From Antedon mediterranea (taxonomy: Eukaryota > Echinodermata > Crinoidea > Comatulida > Antedonidae), in assembly GCF_964355755.1 (NCBI RefSeq), contig NC_092671.1:33871304-33935303 (forward strand): a stretch of DNA of 64,000 bases, written 5' to 3'. Below, one piece after another: positions 24,801-37,300 of this stretch (positions within the stretch are counted from its first letter, which is position 1; every line of letters begins with the position of its first letter). Both the position numbers and the translations under genes were made by a program. Under the pieces are notes generated by a model. That model saw nothing but the letters and a program-made list of their open reading frames with translations. It did not search any database and was not told the DNA's origin.

Positions 24801-27243
24801 GTATAAGTCACCATGTTTCCAGTTTTATCAGTAGCTGTGTAAGTCACTTCTGTGATTCCAACCGGAAACACATCTCCGGGATTGTGAGTAGACTCAACAT
24901 GGGGTAACACTCCCGAGTTATCATCCGGGTACGGTGGATTCCAGTTTACCGTTACGTTTGAGTGAACTGTATCGAGGAATACTTGTATGTCTTCGGTAAA
25001 ATTTGTGAAGTATGGTACATCTACGTCTATTTCAGAAAAATGATAAGCTTATATTATTAAATATATTTTAAAACAAGAATAAATGGAAATCTGGCTGAGT
25101 TAAACATAATTATGTATTTAAAAAATAGTAAAATGTAAAATCTTTTATAAATCCAAATATATGTTCTTTATCAAAAACACCATTATTATAAACAAGCCTA
25201 AAGTAACAAAACTTACCATTAACAGTAATTGTAAACTGACATAACTCAATATTACCAGCTCTGTCAACTGCGGTGTAGGTAACTAAGGTATCATACAGCG
25301 GAAACAGGTCTCCGGGGTTGGCGTCTGACGTGACGTGTGGGAACACTTCAGAATTATCGTATGCTCTTGTTGCAACCCAAGTCACATTTGCGTAAGCTTT
25401 TCCAGGAACATTATCTACCTCGAAGTCTAAGGTACAGTTTTTAAAGTAAGGCTTTTCAACATCTAAATAAAAAGAAAGAAGAGCATTATTAGTAATGTGC
25501 GCAACGTGTAATCACGTTTCAACACTACACAAATATCAGAGGTTGTCATGAATTAAATGTTAATAGGCCTAAAGCCTGTTTTCCTGTCGACGTTATTCGA
25601 CGCTATCGTTAACAATAATCGGCGATCTTCTACATAAACATAGAAATGTTAACGATTTACAGGAAAAGAAACTCGCTGTCGTTATCATTTCAACTTGAGC
25701 GTTTTCAAACAATCGTCGTTGAACTGTTACCGATCAACGACGATAGCATCGAATAACGTCGACAGGAAAACAGGCTTAAGTCTTATTTCTCAACATGCAA
25801 ATGTCTCTGTCCGTTTGTAGGATAATTCGAATATAATATGAATGTACGGTCGGCTACACCAGAGCAACTCTTCCAAAGTTATCATAAAAGCACCTTACCT
25901 ATAACGGTTATATTAAACTGGCAATCCTGGATATTAGTGGCTCTGTCGGTCGCTTTGTACATCACTGTCGTTACTCCAAGACGGAAAACGTCACCCGGAA
26001 TGTGGTTCGATACAACACCAAGAACATCGACATTATCGGTAACATTCGGTAACTGCCACGTAACGTTAGCATAAGGTGATCTGTACCATGTTGAAGTTTT
26101 TATATTAACAGGGCAGTATATGAAGAGTGGAGGTTCTCTGTCTAAAATACATAAAACAAACTAAAAAATCAATTACTGTATAATACTGCGACTGTATTTT
26201 GCATTTATTTCATATCCTTATTCAAGACAATAGGCCTATTCTTACATCCAACACAGCACTCACTGTAAGTCGTTCTGATTATTACAGTGCTACAATACTA
26301 CTTTACTAACATTGTTGCCACCATTACTATCGTTAGTGCTTCTACTACATCTACTTCACACTTCTTTTCCTAATACCATTTTAAGTTACTTACCTAAGAC
26401 AAGAATACTAAAAGTATACCACTGTATGTTTCCTGATTGGTCGATGGCTGTATACGTCACATCTGTTTCTCCAAAATAGAATATATCACCCGGACGATGA
26501 TTCGACGTAATATTTAAAGGTTTGCCAGAGTTGTCTTCTACATCAACAACTGTCCAACTGACATGCGCAAAGTTTACACTTGTTTCAGTTAGAACAGTAA
26601 TATTCGAGGTTAAGTTGTAGAAAACTGGGTCTTCTCTATCTAATTACACATAAGTACAATAAAACATATATTATCCCTACGTTTCTATGCTGAGCGATAA
26701 CACCAAACTACATAATATAAATGTATAGACCTCTATTGTAAAGGAATACGTTTTACAGTAAAAAGTTTTAGGTAATTGTAATTTTTTGTAATACGTAAAG
26801 TCGTTTCAATAATTTGGTCATTCTTAACATTTCCTAAACCTATTGTTTTTTTAATGAAATCATTTTAAAAATGCAATTTTTAACGTCGGATTTAATTTGA
26901 AATGTCATATTCAAGAGAATGAATTGAAAAAGTTACCTAATACAGTAATTTTGAATGAAAACTCATTGGCGTTTTTGAATATATCGTACGCCCAATACGT
27001 CACAGTTGTATTTCCGATGTGAAATGTGGTCTGTGGTTGATGAGTAGAATTGATAAACACTTCTTCCATAGAATTATCAAAGACAGTCGGAAGAGTCCAA
27101 TTTAAAGTGGCAAAAGGTTGATTCGGGTCCGTCACGACCAAAATGTCTTCAGGTTGACTGGAGAACGATGGAATTTCTTCATCTAAGAAATAAATAAACT
27201 TAAATATTATATATATAACCAACTAAGAATAGATACTGTAATT

Positions 27244-27296
<53 letters not shown>

Positions 27297-28241
27297 CAAT
27301 GAAGTTGCGTAGCACTGTGTAAATTATATATAAATCATACTGTAAATTATAGAAACAGTGCTCATATTCGGAACATGATCTCATAATCGCGTCGAGCATA
27401 GCTCATTGGCGAAAGTTCCGTATTTTTTAGTTGTATGGAAAAATGTCTCTGGCGGGATTAGAGATCATGTTCCGAATATGAGCACTGTTTCTATAATTTA
27501 CAGTATGATTTATATATAATTTACACAGTGCTACGCAACTTCATTGATTTACATATACACAATGTTATTTAAAAAACCGTTGCGAATTAAAGTTGGAATT
27601 TATTCTGACTTGTTAAGCCTCCACTGATTGTGAGGGCGTTTGTTGTATGAGAGAATGTATCTGGTGGGTGAAAACCTGTGATAATACCATACATGGCACT
27701 GTGGTCTAGTGGTATGATACTCGCCCTGTAAGCGAGAGGTTGCAGGTTCGAATCCCGCCAGAGACATTTTTCCATACAACTAAAAAATACGGAACTTTCG
27801 CCAATGAGCTATGCTCGACGCGATTATGAGATCATGTTCCGAATATGAGCACTGTTTCTATAATTTACAGTATGATTTATATATAATTTACACAGTGCTA
27901 CGCAACTTCATTGATTTACATATACACAATGTTATTTAAAAAACCGTTGCGAATTAAAGTTGGAATTTATTCTGACTTGTTAAGCCTCCACTGATTGTGA
28001 GGGCGTTTGTTGTATGAGAGAATGTATCTGGTGGGTGAAAACCTGTGATAATACCATACATGGCTCTGTGGTCTAGTGGTATGATACTCGCCCTGTAAGC
28101 GAGAGGTTGCAGGTTCGAATCCCGCCAGAGACATTTTTCCATACAACTAAAAAATACGGAACTTTCGCCAATGAGCTATGCTCGACGCGATTATGAGATC
28201 ATGTTCCGAATATGAGCACTGTTTCTATAATTTACAGTATG

Positions 28242-28302
<61 letters not shown>

Positions 28303-31300
28303 TAAGCAGAATGTGTATGTATTTGTCTGGTTTATATATAGTAATTGAATAAATACTTTTTGAAAATTATAGTATTTTAGCCTTATTTTTGTGTTTGTTT
28401 TTATCTATGAGGTATCCTTTGATGTAATCTTTTAGAGAAGCAATCGTTTCTGATGTCTTAAGTAGAAACTACTGAAACTTCTGTCACTACAGATCTAAAA
28501 ACCCAGCAAATACATTGCCTAATATTATACATTTCATGAGATGTATTCACATAACATGTAGGCCTACTACAGTATATCGTGCATTTAATGTACAGCGTGG
28601 ATTTAAATATGCACATAAAGTACACCAAACATTTTGAAATTAACGTACATCATTCATTTACAGTCATGCATTGCAGTATAGTATATCATGCAATAACATT
28701 ATCATGCATTGCAGTACAGTATAACATGCATTTACAGAATCATCAGTACAGTATATCTTGCATTTGCAGTATCATACATTACAGTACAGTATATCTTGCA
28801 TTTACAGTATCATGCATTACAGTACAGTATATCATGCATTACAGTACAGTCTTGCATTTACAGTATATCATGCATTACAGTGCAGTATATCTAACATTTA
28901 CAGTATATCATGCATTTACAGTATCATACATTACAGTACAGTATACCTGTCACAAGTGACATAAGTTTTGTATTTATTTTGCAAGTCATTCTTACTTTTC
29001 CTTTTGTTTTCATTATTTAAACCTTTCTTTTGTTTTAGGAAACTATTGTTTGAAGCCAGTGGAGCAGAGTGTTTGTGTGAAGAGAAGGAGTGTGTGGAGG
29101 TTGCTGATTGGAGGAGAGGTTTAAGAGTTGAGTTGGTGTGTGAGTTGCTGATTGGTTGAGAAGGATAAGGTGGTGGTATGTGTGCAATTGAGGGAAGGTT
29201 GAGAGGGAGATGGACATTGAGAGGAGACAGAGAAGGAGGGCTATGTTAGGTTATGATAAGCCAGAAAGGAAATAAAGTGATATACATGAAGTTAATAAAT
29301 TGTGCGTTGGAAATGGTTATGCTGAAATAGAGCTGAAGCAGAAAGGAAATAAAGTGATATACATGAAGTTAATAAATTGTGCGTTGGAAATAGTTATGGT
29401 GATATAGAGCTGAAGCAGAAAGGAAATAAAGGGATATACATGAAGTTAATAAATTGTGAGTTGGAAATAATTATGGTGATACAGAGCTGAAGCAGAAAAT
29501 AGAGCTGAAGCAGGAAGGAAATAAAGTTATATACATGAAGTTAATAAATTGTGCGTTGGAAATATTTATGGTGATATAGAGCTGAAGCAGAAAGGAAATA
29601 AAGTGATATACATGAAGTTAATAACTTGTGAGTTGGAAGTAATACTATAAGGCAGTGCAGAAAGACATCAAGAAACATTTTAACTTTATAGGCCTATTTC
29701 ATTTATTTATATGTCAGAAAATAGTTGCAGTTTGAGAAGAATTATAATTGGGAATACAAGCAGAACGGGAGCAGAGGCGTGGGAGTTGTTTAGTTGCAGA
29801 ATCGTTTTAACTGTTATCTTTCTAATTTGTTTATGTGTCAGCGTAGGAGAAAAGGCCAGAAGGAACGATATTGTGGACATTGATTATTGTTTAATTATTC
29901 ATCTTGTGATATTATTGTATTTGGAAGGGGGGTCTCTGGGATTTATTTGACAATAAGACGATGATGTTGATATTTTGTCTGGAAGGATTGGGAATTTGGG
30001 AAAGTGTATAAATTGTGTGGGGAATAGGGATACTGTATCATTGTTTGAGAATTGGTTGGTTTTTTTTTGTGGTTTTTTTTTTGGGGGGTTTGGATTATAA
30101 AAGGAAGAATTGTTTGTCAAAGATTATTAAATTTACTTTTTACATTTATATGTGTACAGTTGTGGCTATTTACCGTTGTTTACCGGTGGTTACCAGATAT
30201 TACATGCATGCATACCATGCATTTACAGTATATCATGCATTACAGTACAGTATATCTTACATTTACAGTATATCATGCATTTACAGTATCATGCATTACA
30301 GTACAGTATATCATGCATTTACAGTATCATACATTACAGTACAGTATATCTTGCATTTACAGTATCATACATTACAGTACAGTATATCTTGCATTTACAG
30401 TATATCATGTATTTACAGTATCATGCATTACAGTACAGTATATCATGCATTTACAGTATCATACATTACAGTACAGTATATCATGCATTTACAGTATCAT
30501 ACATTACAGTACAGTATATCTTGCATTTACAGTATACCTTGCATTTACAGTATATCATGCATTACAGTGCAGTATACCTTGCATTTACAGTATATCACGC
30601 ATTTAAAGTACTAGATGGTACGCTCGCTTTGCTCGCGTACCATCTAGGTCGTGCCCCACAGATGGTTCTCGAATACATAATAATTTCAGCGCTAAAAAAC
30701 TGGCGATTTCAAATGTACGTACCCCAGGACAATAATACATGTCGTTTAGGCCTACAAGAACATATAAATATACACTGTGATTTATGTACTCAACTAAAAT
30801 TAGCACCCTGGGAATTACTTCCGAAAGAGAAAAATTGTTTAAGTCAAATTTAAACAAACTTAATTTGTAACATAGGGTTGAGGGATGGGGAAAAGGATGG
30901 GTGCAAAAAGGAACAAATCAAAAATTCGATTTAATCGTCAATAAATATTAAATTATCTAACTCAAGTTAATTAGTAGGCCTAATGGTTTTAAATTGTTTC
31001 TTAGAGCCAATTCATACTTAAGTTGGTTCCTACCCTACCCACCAAAGTTGTTCTGCGTTTAGGGCATGCGGTGCACCGTAGGCCTATCCTCTACTACTGG
31101 CTTTACAACGCTACTCATGCAAGTAAGGGAAGGGTGATGATGTGGGTGGTTTAACTGTAATAATTAAGATTTGTACATAATATAGGGCGACTGAAAACGC
31201 TAGCTCATTATCCGTTAAAAAAAAAATCTATATCCAACCTTTTTTGAAAAAAAAAATTGATCGAATATCTGTTATGAGTATACAATACAGTACTTGCCTT

Positions 31301-34300
31301 TACGACGCCTGAGGGAATAGACACTTGTGGAACAGAGACTGGAATGTTCCATTCATCGCAAATTAATACATTTGTATAAACGTATATTAAATCTATCAAA
31401 ATAGCATTTTTTAAAGAAAATCGGCCTGTCTTCAACATTATGATGCTGTACTCTAGCTGTTCAACTGGTTTTCAGCGATTAAAAACAATTATCGTAGGAG
31501 GAGATAGGAAAATGCGAAGCATCCTCGTATTATTGTATGCGGGTATTTTTCAAGAAGGACATGCATTAGACAGTGTATACCACGATCGGAAAACACCCAT
31601 ATTTGGAGCAAATCGTTGAACTTTAATTCGTTTTAATCGTCAATAACTAATTATCGAACTCAATTTAATTAGTAAACAGGGTTACATCAGGTGGTTAAAA
31701 TCAGTATCGAAAGTACGAACTAACTTTATATACCATCAAGTAAACATTCTAGAAATAACGCGCGATTTACTGAATTTTGCCCTTACGTAAATTTATATAT
31801 AGATATCATTTATTTAGAGTATAGGGGCCTATACTACGCATTTACAGTATATCATACACTACAGTACATCATGCATTTAAAGTGTATATGCTCTGCCATA
31901 TTTGATTGTTGTACGTGTTTCATTTGTATGTCTAACAGTTGTTTAAAGGACCTCATTGGAATTAGGTTGATTTTTATTTCATTTCATTTCTTGTATTTAG
32001 TCTCACATTATAACAAAAAATAACAAACAATAGAGAGAGAGAGACAGGATTCCCAAAAGCGAACTAAATCAAACTATCAAGTGGGTCTCCAAAACAATAC
32101 ATAATCCTCCAACAATAAATACAAAATTACAACATTTAAAACAACGACTTTATGTGCTATACTTTTGGTTTATTGTTGAATGTATTTGCTTGCAAATTGT
32201 TTGTATTCATATTTTCTTGTAATCTTGTGTTGAAACCAAAAAAAATCAAACAAATTAAATACCATTTACATGTCATTACCTATGATTGCAATATAAAATG
32301 TGGTAACAGCATAATTCCCAGCACCATCGGCGGCAACGCAGTTTACAGTATGGTTTCCAATTCTGAAGACATGTCCTGGGACGTGTGTGCAGTTAATTGT
32401 TGGAGTGTCCTCTGAGTTGTCTCGTGCAATATCTATAACTGACCACCATGCAGGTGCTGTTGGTAAACCTTGATCCGTGTTGATCATCATGTTACTTGGT
32501 CCATTGAAGAATATTGGTTCCTCATTATCTGAAAAAAATGTTATTTCTTTTTGGTCAAATGTCAGCACTTTAATAATTCAGTTGGAAATCCTTGCTGACA
32601 GTAAACAACCGTTTCATAAGTAAAAATAAAGCAGACAGTACAACACCTTATTTTACTAGTGATAATGATGTTTAAAAAGTCTTACCAACAATTGTTATTG
32701 AAAATCCACATTGTGCCTCATTGTCACTTGAATCCGTAGCGAGATAAAATACTTCGTGAATTCCAAGGCGAAATACGTCGTTTGAGTAATAGGTTTGGCT
32801 TATCAGTGGATTGGCACCCGAGTTGTCTGACGCTGTAGGGTCGCTCCAGACAACGTTAGTTGTTGGCAGAAGAGTGTCAGTCGGTACAGAAATATTGGTG
32901 GGACAGTTTGAGAATACAGGAGATTCATTGTCTATGATAAATTAAAGACAGTAATTAATAATTGTACAGTATTAATTGAAAGGTGTTTCACTAACTCTTT
33001 GTTGAATATACAATAACATTAGATCGAATACTAACCTATCACTGTCACTTTAAACTCACAGGTTGCTGTGTTTCCAGAGTTGTCTGTCGCTGTAAATTCT
33101 ATAGAAGTCTCACCGATTGGATAATTTCCACCAACAAGAGTCGCGTTATCGATAACTGGGTCGATTAAACTATTATCAGTGGCTTGTATCGCATTCCACG
33201 CCGTAGAACCAATTGCAGCACCAGGAAGTGTATTGACAACAATATCAGAATGGCAGTTGGTAAAAACCGGTGGAGTTACATCTGTAACGTTACAGAAAAT
33301 AATGGAAAGAAAAAGTCAACTTCTTATGAAATATAATCAGTCAAAGTTTTTTTTTTTAATATCGTCATGACCATCAGATTGAATGATTTTATTTTAAAGA
33401 TAAACTTTAGTCTCAATTTATTTACCAGATAACGAATAACTCACTTTCAATAGTCTGACGGTACACAACTACAGTACATACGTCACAGCATTACATACTT
33501 ACCTTCTAATCTGACTATAAATTGGCATTGCATTTCCAGACCACCCTCGTCTGTTGCAGTGACGGTGACAGTCGTATCACCCAAAGGAAATCTTTGACCA
33601 TTGGTATGAGTACTAGTAACACTTGGTGGAACGCCAGAATTATCAGAGAAAGTAGGATTTTGCCAAGAAACAGATCCCTTCGAGTCTGAGGGTAATACAC
33701 TACCTTCTACAACGTCTGGACAGAACCCAACTGTAGGTGGCTGGTCATCTAAAGAGAAAATCAGATTTTGAGCTACATCCTTATAACAAAAATATTTGAA
33801 AAAAAACCTTTTTTTCTATAACTATAGGTACCGATTTGGTTTGACGAACATGTTTTGACACCTCGACATAAAGCGTTTTTTACCGGTTACGCTGACATCG
33901 TAAGTACACTGATTCTGATTGTTAGCGGCATCGGTGGCTGTGCAAGTAATCGTTGACACTCCAATAGGCATGTTCCTTAAACCAGATTGATCACATGAAA
34001 ATGATGTAACTCCAACGTTATCAGAGGCTGGGGGATCTTCTAACGTTATTGCAGCGTGAGGTTGGTCAGTGTCTGTTGACAAATCAGTAATTTCAGTTGA
34101 GCATGCAATTACGGGGGGTTCTGCATCTGCAAGAAAGTCGAATAGGTGAACGGATTAATGTCATTCTGTGATTGTAACGTTTGCATACCATTTTAAAACA
34201 CCCAAAATATACACACATTTAATTTGTTTATGCTTTTAAAAACAGCATATTTGTTAAATACAAAAAAAAATGAATACAGAAGAAAAATGGTAGCTTACAG

Positions 34301-37300
34301 GGTGTAATCGAAAATTTAACATATATGAATATATTATTATGTGTAAATATAGTGTAAACTTACCAATGACGGTGACATCATAACGACACCCAGTATAAGT
34401 ACACCAGCCTTCATCGGAAACGTACAACTGGACAGTGTACGTTCCCACACCTACTACATCACCAGGGCATATATAGTCAGTCGCTATTCTGCAAGAGTTC
34501 GTAAACAAACCAGAATTATCTGATATAATAATCTCGGGCTGGTATACCATCGTATTTGAACCTGACGGTAGGTTATGTGATTCATCCGTACATTCGGGAC
34601 TTGATATCACCACATCCTCCCAATCTGCAAAATAATGTAAATATGTAAGCATAAATCTTGATATGATGAACGCTTCTGAGCGACTTAGTATTATTTTAAG
34701 TGTATGTTTTAAGGCTATGTTTGTTCACGGGTTTGTTCCAAGTAATCACACAAAAGTCACGCTTGTGCCGGTAATTAAATCTAAATCAGGGAATATCACT
34801 GATAAAGGGAATTATCGGCCAATAGCTTTGGCATGTGTAGCTTCTAAACTTCTAGAGTCATTGTGGTAATTCACTGGACTCCCATGACAAACAGTTTGAC
34901 TTCAAATCTGGTAACTCAACCGAATTGTGTATATTTGCTCTTAAACAGATTATCGAGCATTACAACAATCATGGTAGCCCAGTTTATTGCTGTTTCTTGG
35001 ACGCTAGCAAAGCCTTAGATAAGGTGAACCACTGGACACTTTTCAAGACCCTAATTGACAGGGGTACCCCTTCACCTGTAGTTAAGATACTGAGGTCATG
35101 GTATAGGAATCAGGAATTTGTCAGGTGGGGAAGTTCCGTTTCCGATTCTTTCACTGTTCGTAATGGAGTTCGCCAGGGAGGCGTTATGTCCCCTCTACTT
35201 TACAATGTGTACACTGATCCGTTAACTGTTGAGCTGACTAAGTCAAAAGAAGGTTGTGAAATTAACAGTCTTAAACTGAATTGCCTAAGCTTTGCCGATG
35301 ACTTGGTCCTTCTGGCTCCGTCAGTGACTGGCTTACAAAGCCTAATTGGACTCTGTGAAGGTTTTGGTAGTGACCATGATATTACTTTTAATGAAACCAA
35401 ATCCAAATGATTGCTATTTTGCCCGAAAGTCCGCAACCTCAAAGGTGTTTTACATATTACCTTAAATTGGGCACCTCTAATCGTTGATAAATCAATAACC
35501 TATCTTGGTCATGTGATCAGTAATAACCTGAGTAATGAAAGTGACATCAAACGTCAATATCGATCTATTTGCATTAGGGCCAACTCTCTAAATAGAAAGT
35601 TTGGAAAATGTTCTACTAAGACTAAATGTTAACTATTTAAGAGTTACTGTGTCAGCATGTACTGTTCAACCTTATGGTGTAGATATAATAAGAGCACTCT
35701 GAGATTACTGAAAGTATGTTATAACAATGCCTTACGTTTGCTGCTGAAGCAGCCTAGACATTGTAGTGCAAGCATGACGTTTGTCTTAAATGACGTCCCA
35801 TCCTTAGACGAGTTCATTAGAAAATCTGTTTTTAGTTTTAAAAATCGTGTGAATGCAAGTAGTAATTCCTTGATCATGACCATTAATCGCCACGTTCTTA
35901 ATGTATCAAGAATGCACATACAATGGAATGCTTTGTTGCATTGACTTTATATCTTTACATATCTTTGTTTTTGTTCTATGAGCTGTAAGATTAATATTTT
36001 TTTTCTCTCTTTTGCTATGGATATAATATTATGTCACTATGATACTCCGAAATAAAAAGATAAATGAATAGCGTGATGACACACGGATGTTGATATCCCC
36101 TAAACTTTTGACTGAATTTTGATTGACAAATTGGCTTCATAAAAACAGAAACCACAGAATATTGTACAGAACTTGTCACAGCCAATCATAAGATCAAATG
36201 ACAAGGCACGCTCAGCATTAATAATCAGAAATAAATTGAATGAAAAGTATACAATAGAAATAATATATTATCATTTTTTGTATTGTAGACGCGCCTATTT
36301 TCATTTTCAGTAAATTAACAACACGTGACCGTATGTTTTCTGTTGCAATTATTACAAGTTGTTTAATCAATAATTTTCAAAAAACTGATTATTATAATGG
36401 AGATTTCTTTTTGTAAACACCACCATCATATAAAAAATGTTAGTTTCAGAAAGTGCATAATTTATAGGCATACCATCAACATATACAGAGAATTTGCAAT
36501 AGCCTGTAGCTCCATTAAGCGTCGCTGATATTTCAACTAGAGTTACACCAAGAAGAAAGTTGTCGCCAGGTTGATGAGAGCTGGTGATCGGTATATCTTG
36601 ACCATCAATTTGAACAACTGGTGCAGTCCATGTTACACTTGCGTAGTTGACACCACTGTCTGTTTCCGTAATAATGTTTTCGGGACAAGAACTTTCAAAC
36701 GCACTACCAAAGTCAGGGGAGGAAGAAGTGCCTTAAAAAAAACCATAAATAAAATATGATAAGCTGCCTGTAATGAGCATTTAAATTGAAAATAAATTTT
36801 CCGCAATTTGCCAAGAACAGAGTTAATTTAGAACCATAAAACGCCAAATTATACTACTGCATTTGTGACGGTGATTATATTGATTGGGTAAACCTTGGAT
36901 TACGAATATTCTATAATCCATGGGTAAACAAACGTGTATGAGCTATTCGCATTATTTTAACTCTGAGTCAACACATTTTGGCACTGCATCTTTCTATTGT
37001 TTCAGTATACAGTTTCCCAATTTATTCTTATTAATCAACAGCGTATAAATAACACATAATGAAAATATGGACAGAGTATAAGCATGTACATAATTAATAA
37101 AAAATAATATTGAAACGTAAGAAAGCTTAAAGTGGAGCTCCACCCAGAAAATTACTATTTTTCATACATTTCAACTATTATTTAAAAATATCATCCGTCA
37201 TACTTCATATTTTTTTGAAATTTTTTCAATGAGTACGATTTTCTTGAAAATCACGCCTTTTTGAGTTTTTGGGGGATACCTTGTAATTTCCTATTCTTTT

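Larger units (their letters stand above)
27293..28243. repeat. Tandem 367-bp tRNA-containing units plus an inverted partial copy
   Basis: Two head-to-tail units start at GAGCACTGTTTCTATAATTT (27479 and 27846); a third start follows at 28213. Only one or two differences separate the two full units. The segment 27295-27458 is the reverse complement of 27751-27913, so the block is inverted-then-tandem. It lies between two (AT)n tracts in the 5.1-kb receptor intron 10. Confidence 0.8.

Noticed and set aside
29899-30120. Pro/Lys/Ser-rich minus ORF
   Set aside because: Comes from a G/T-rich stretch before minisatellite 2; no supporting evidence.
28560-30610. CRISPR-like array
   Set aside because: Repeats lack constant spacers and the sequence is clearly animal; it is a minisatellite.
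28579-30853. Overlapping + strand ORFs of 126-233 codons (YHALQYSISCIYSI-type proteins)
   Set aside because: They are produced by the minisatellite, which is open in several frames; repeated Tyr/Ser/Ile/Cys words mirror the DNA unit. No start context or splice support.
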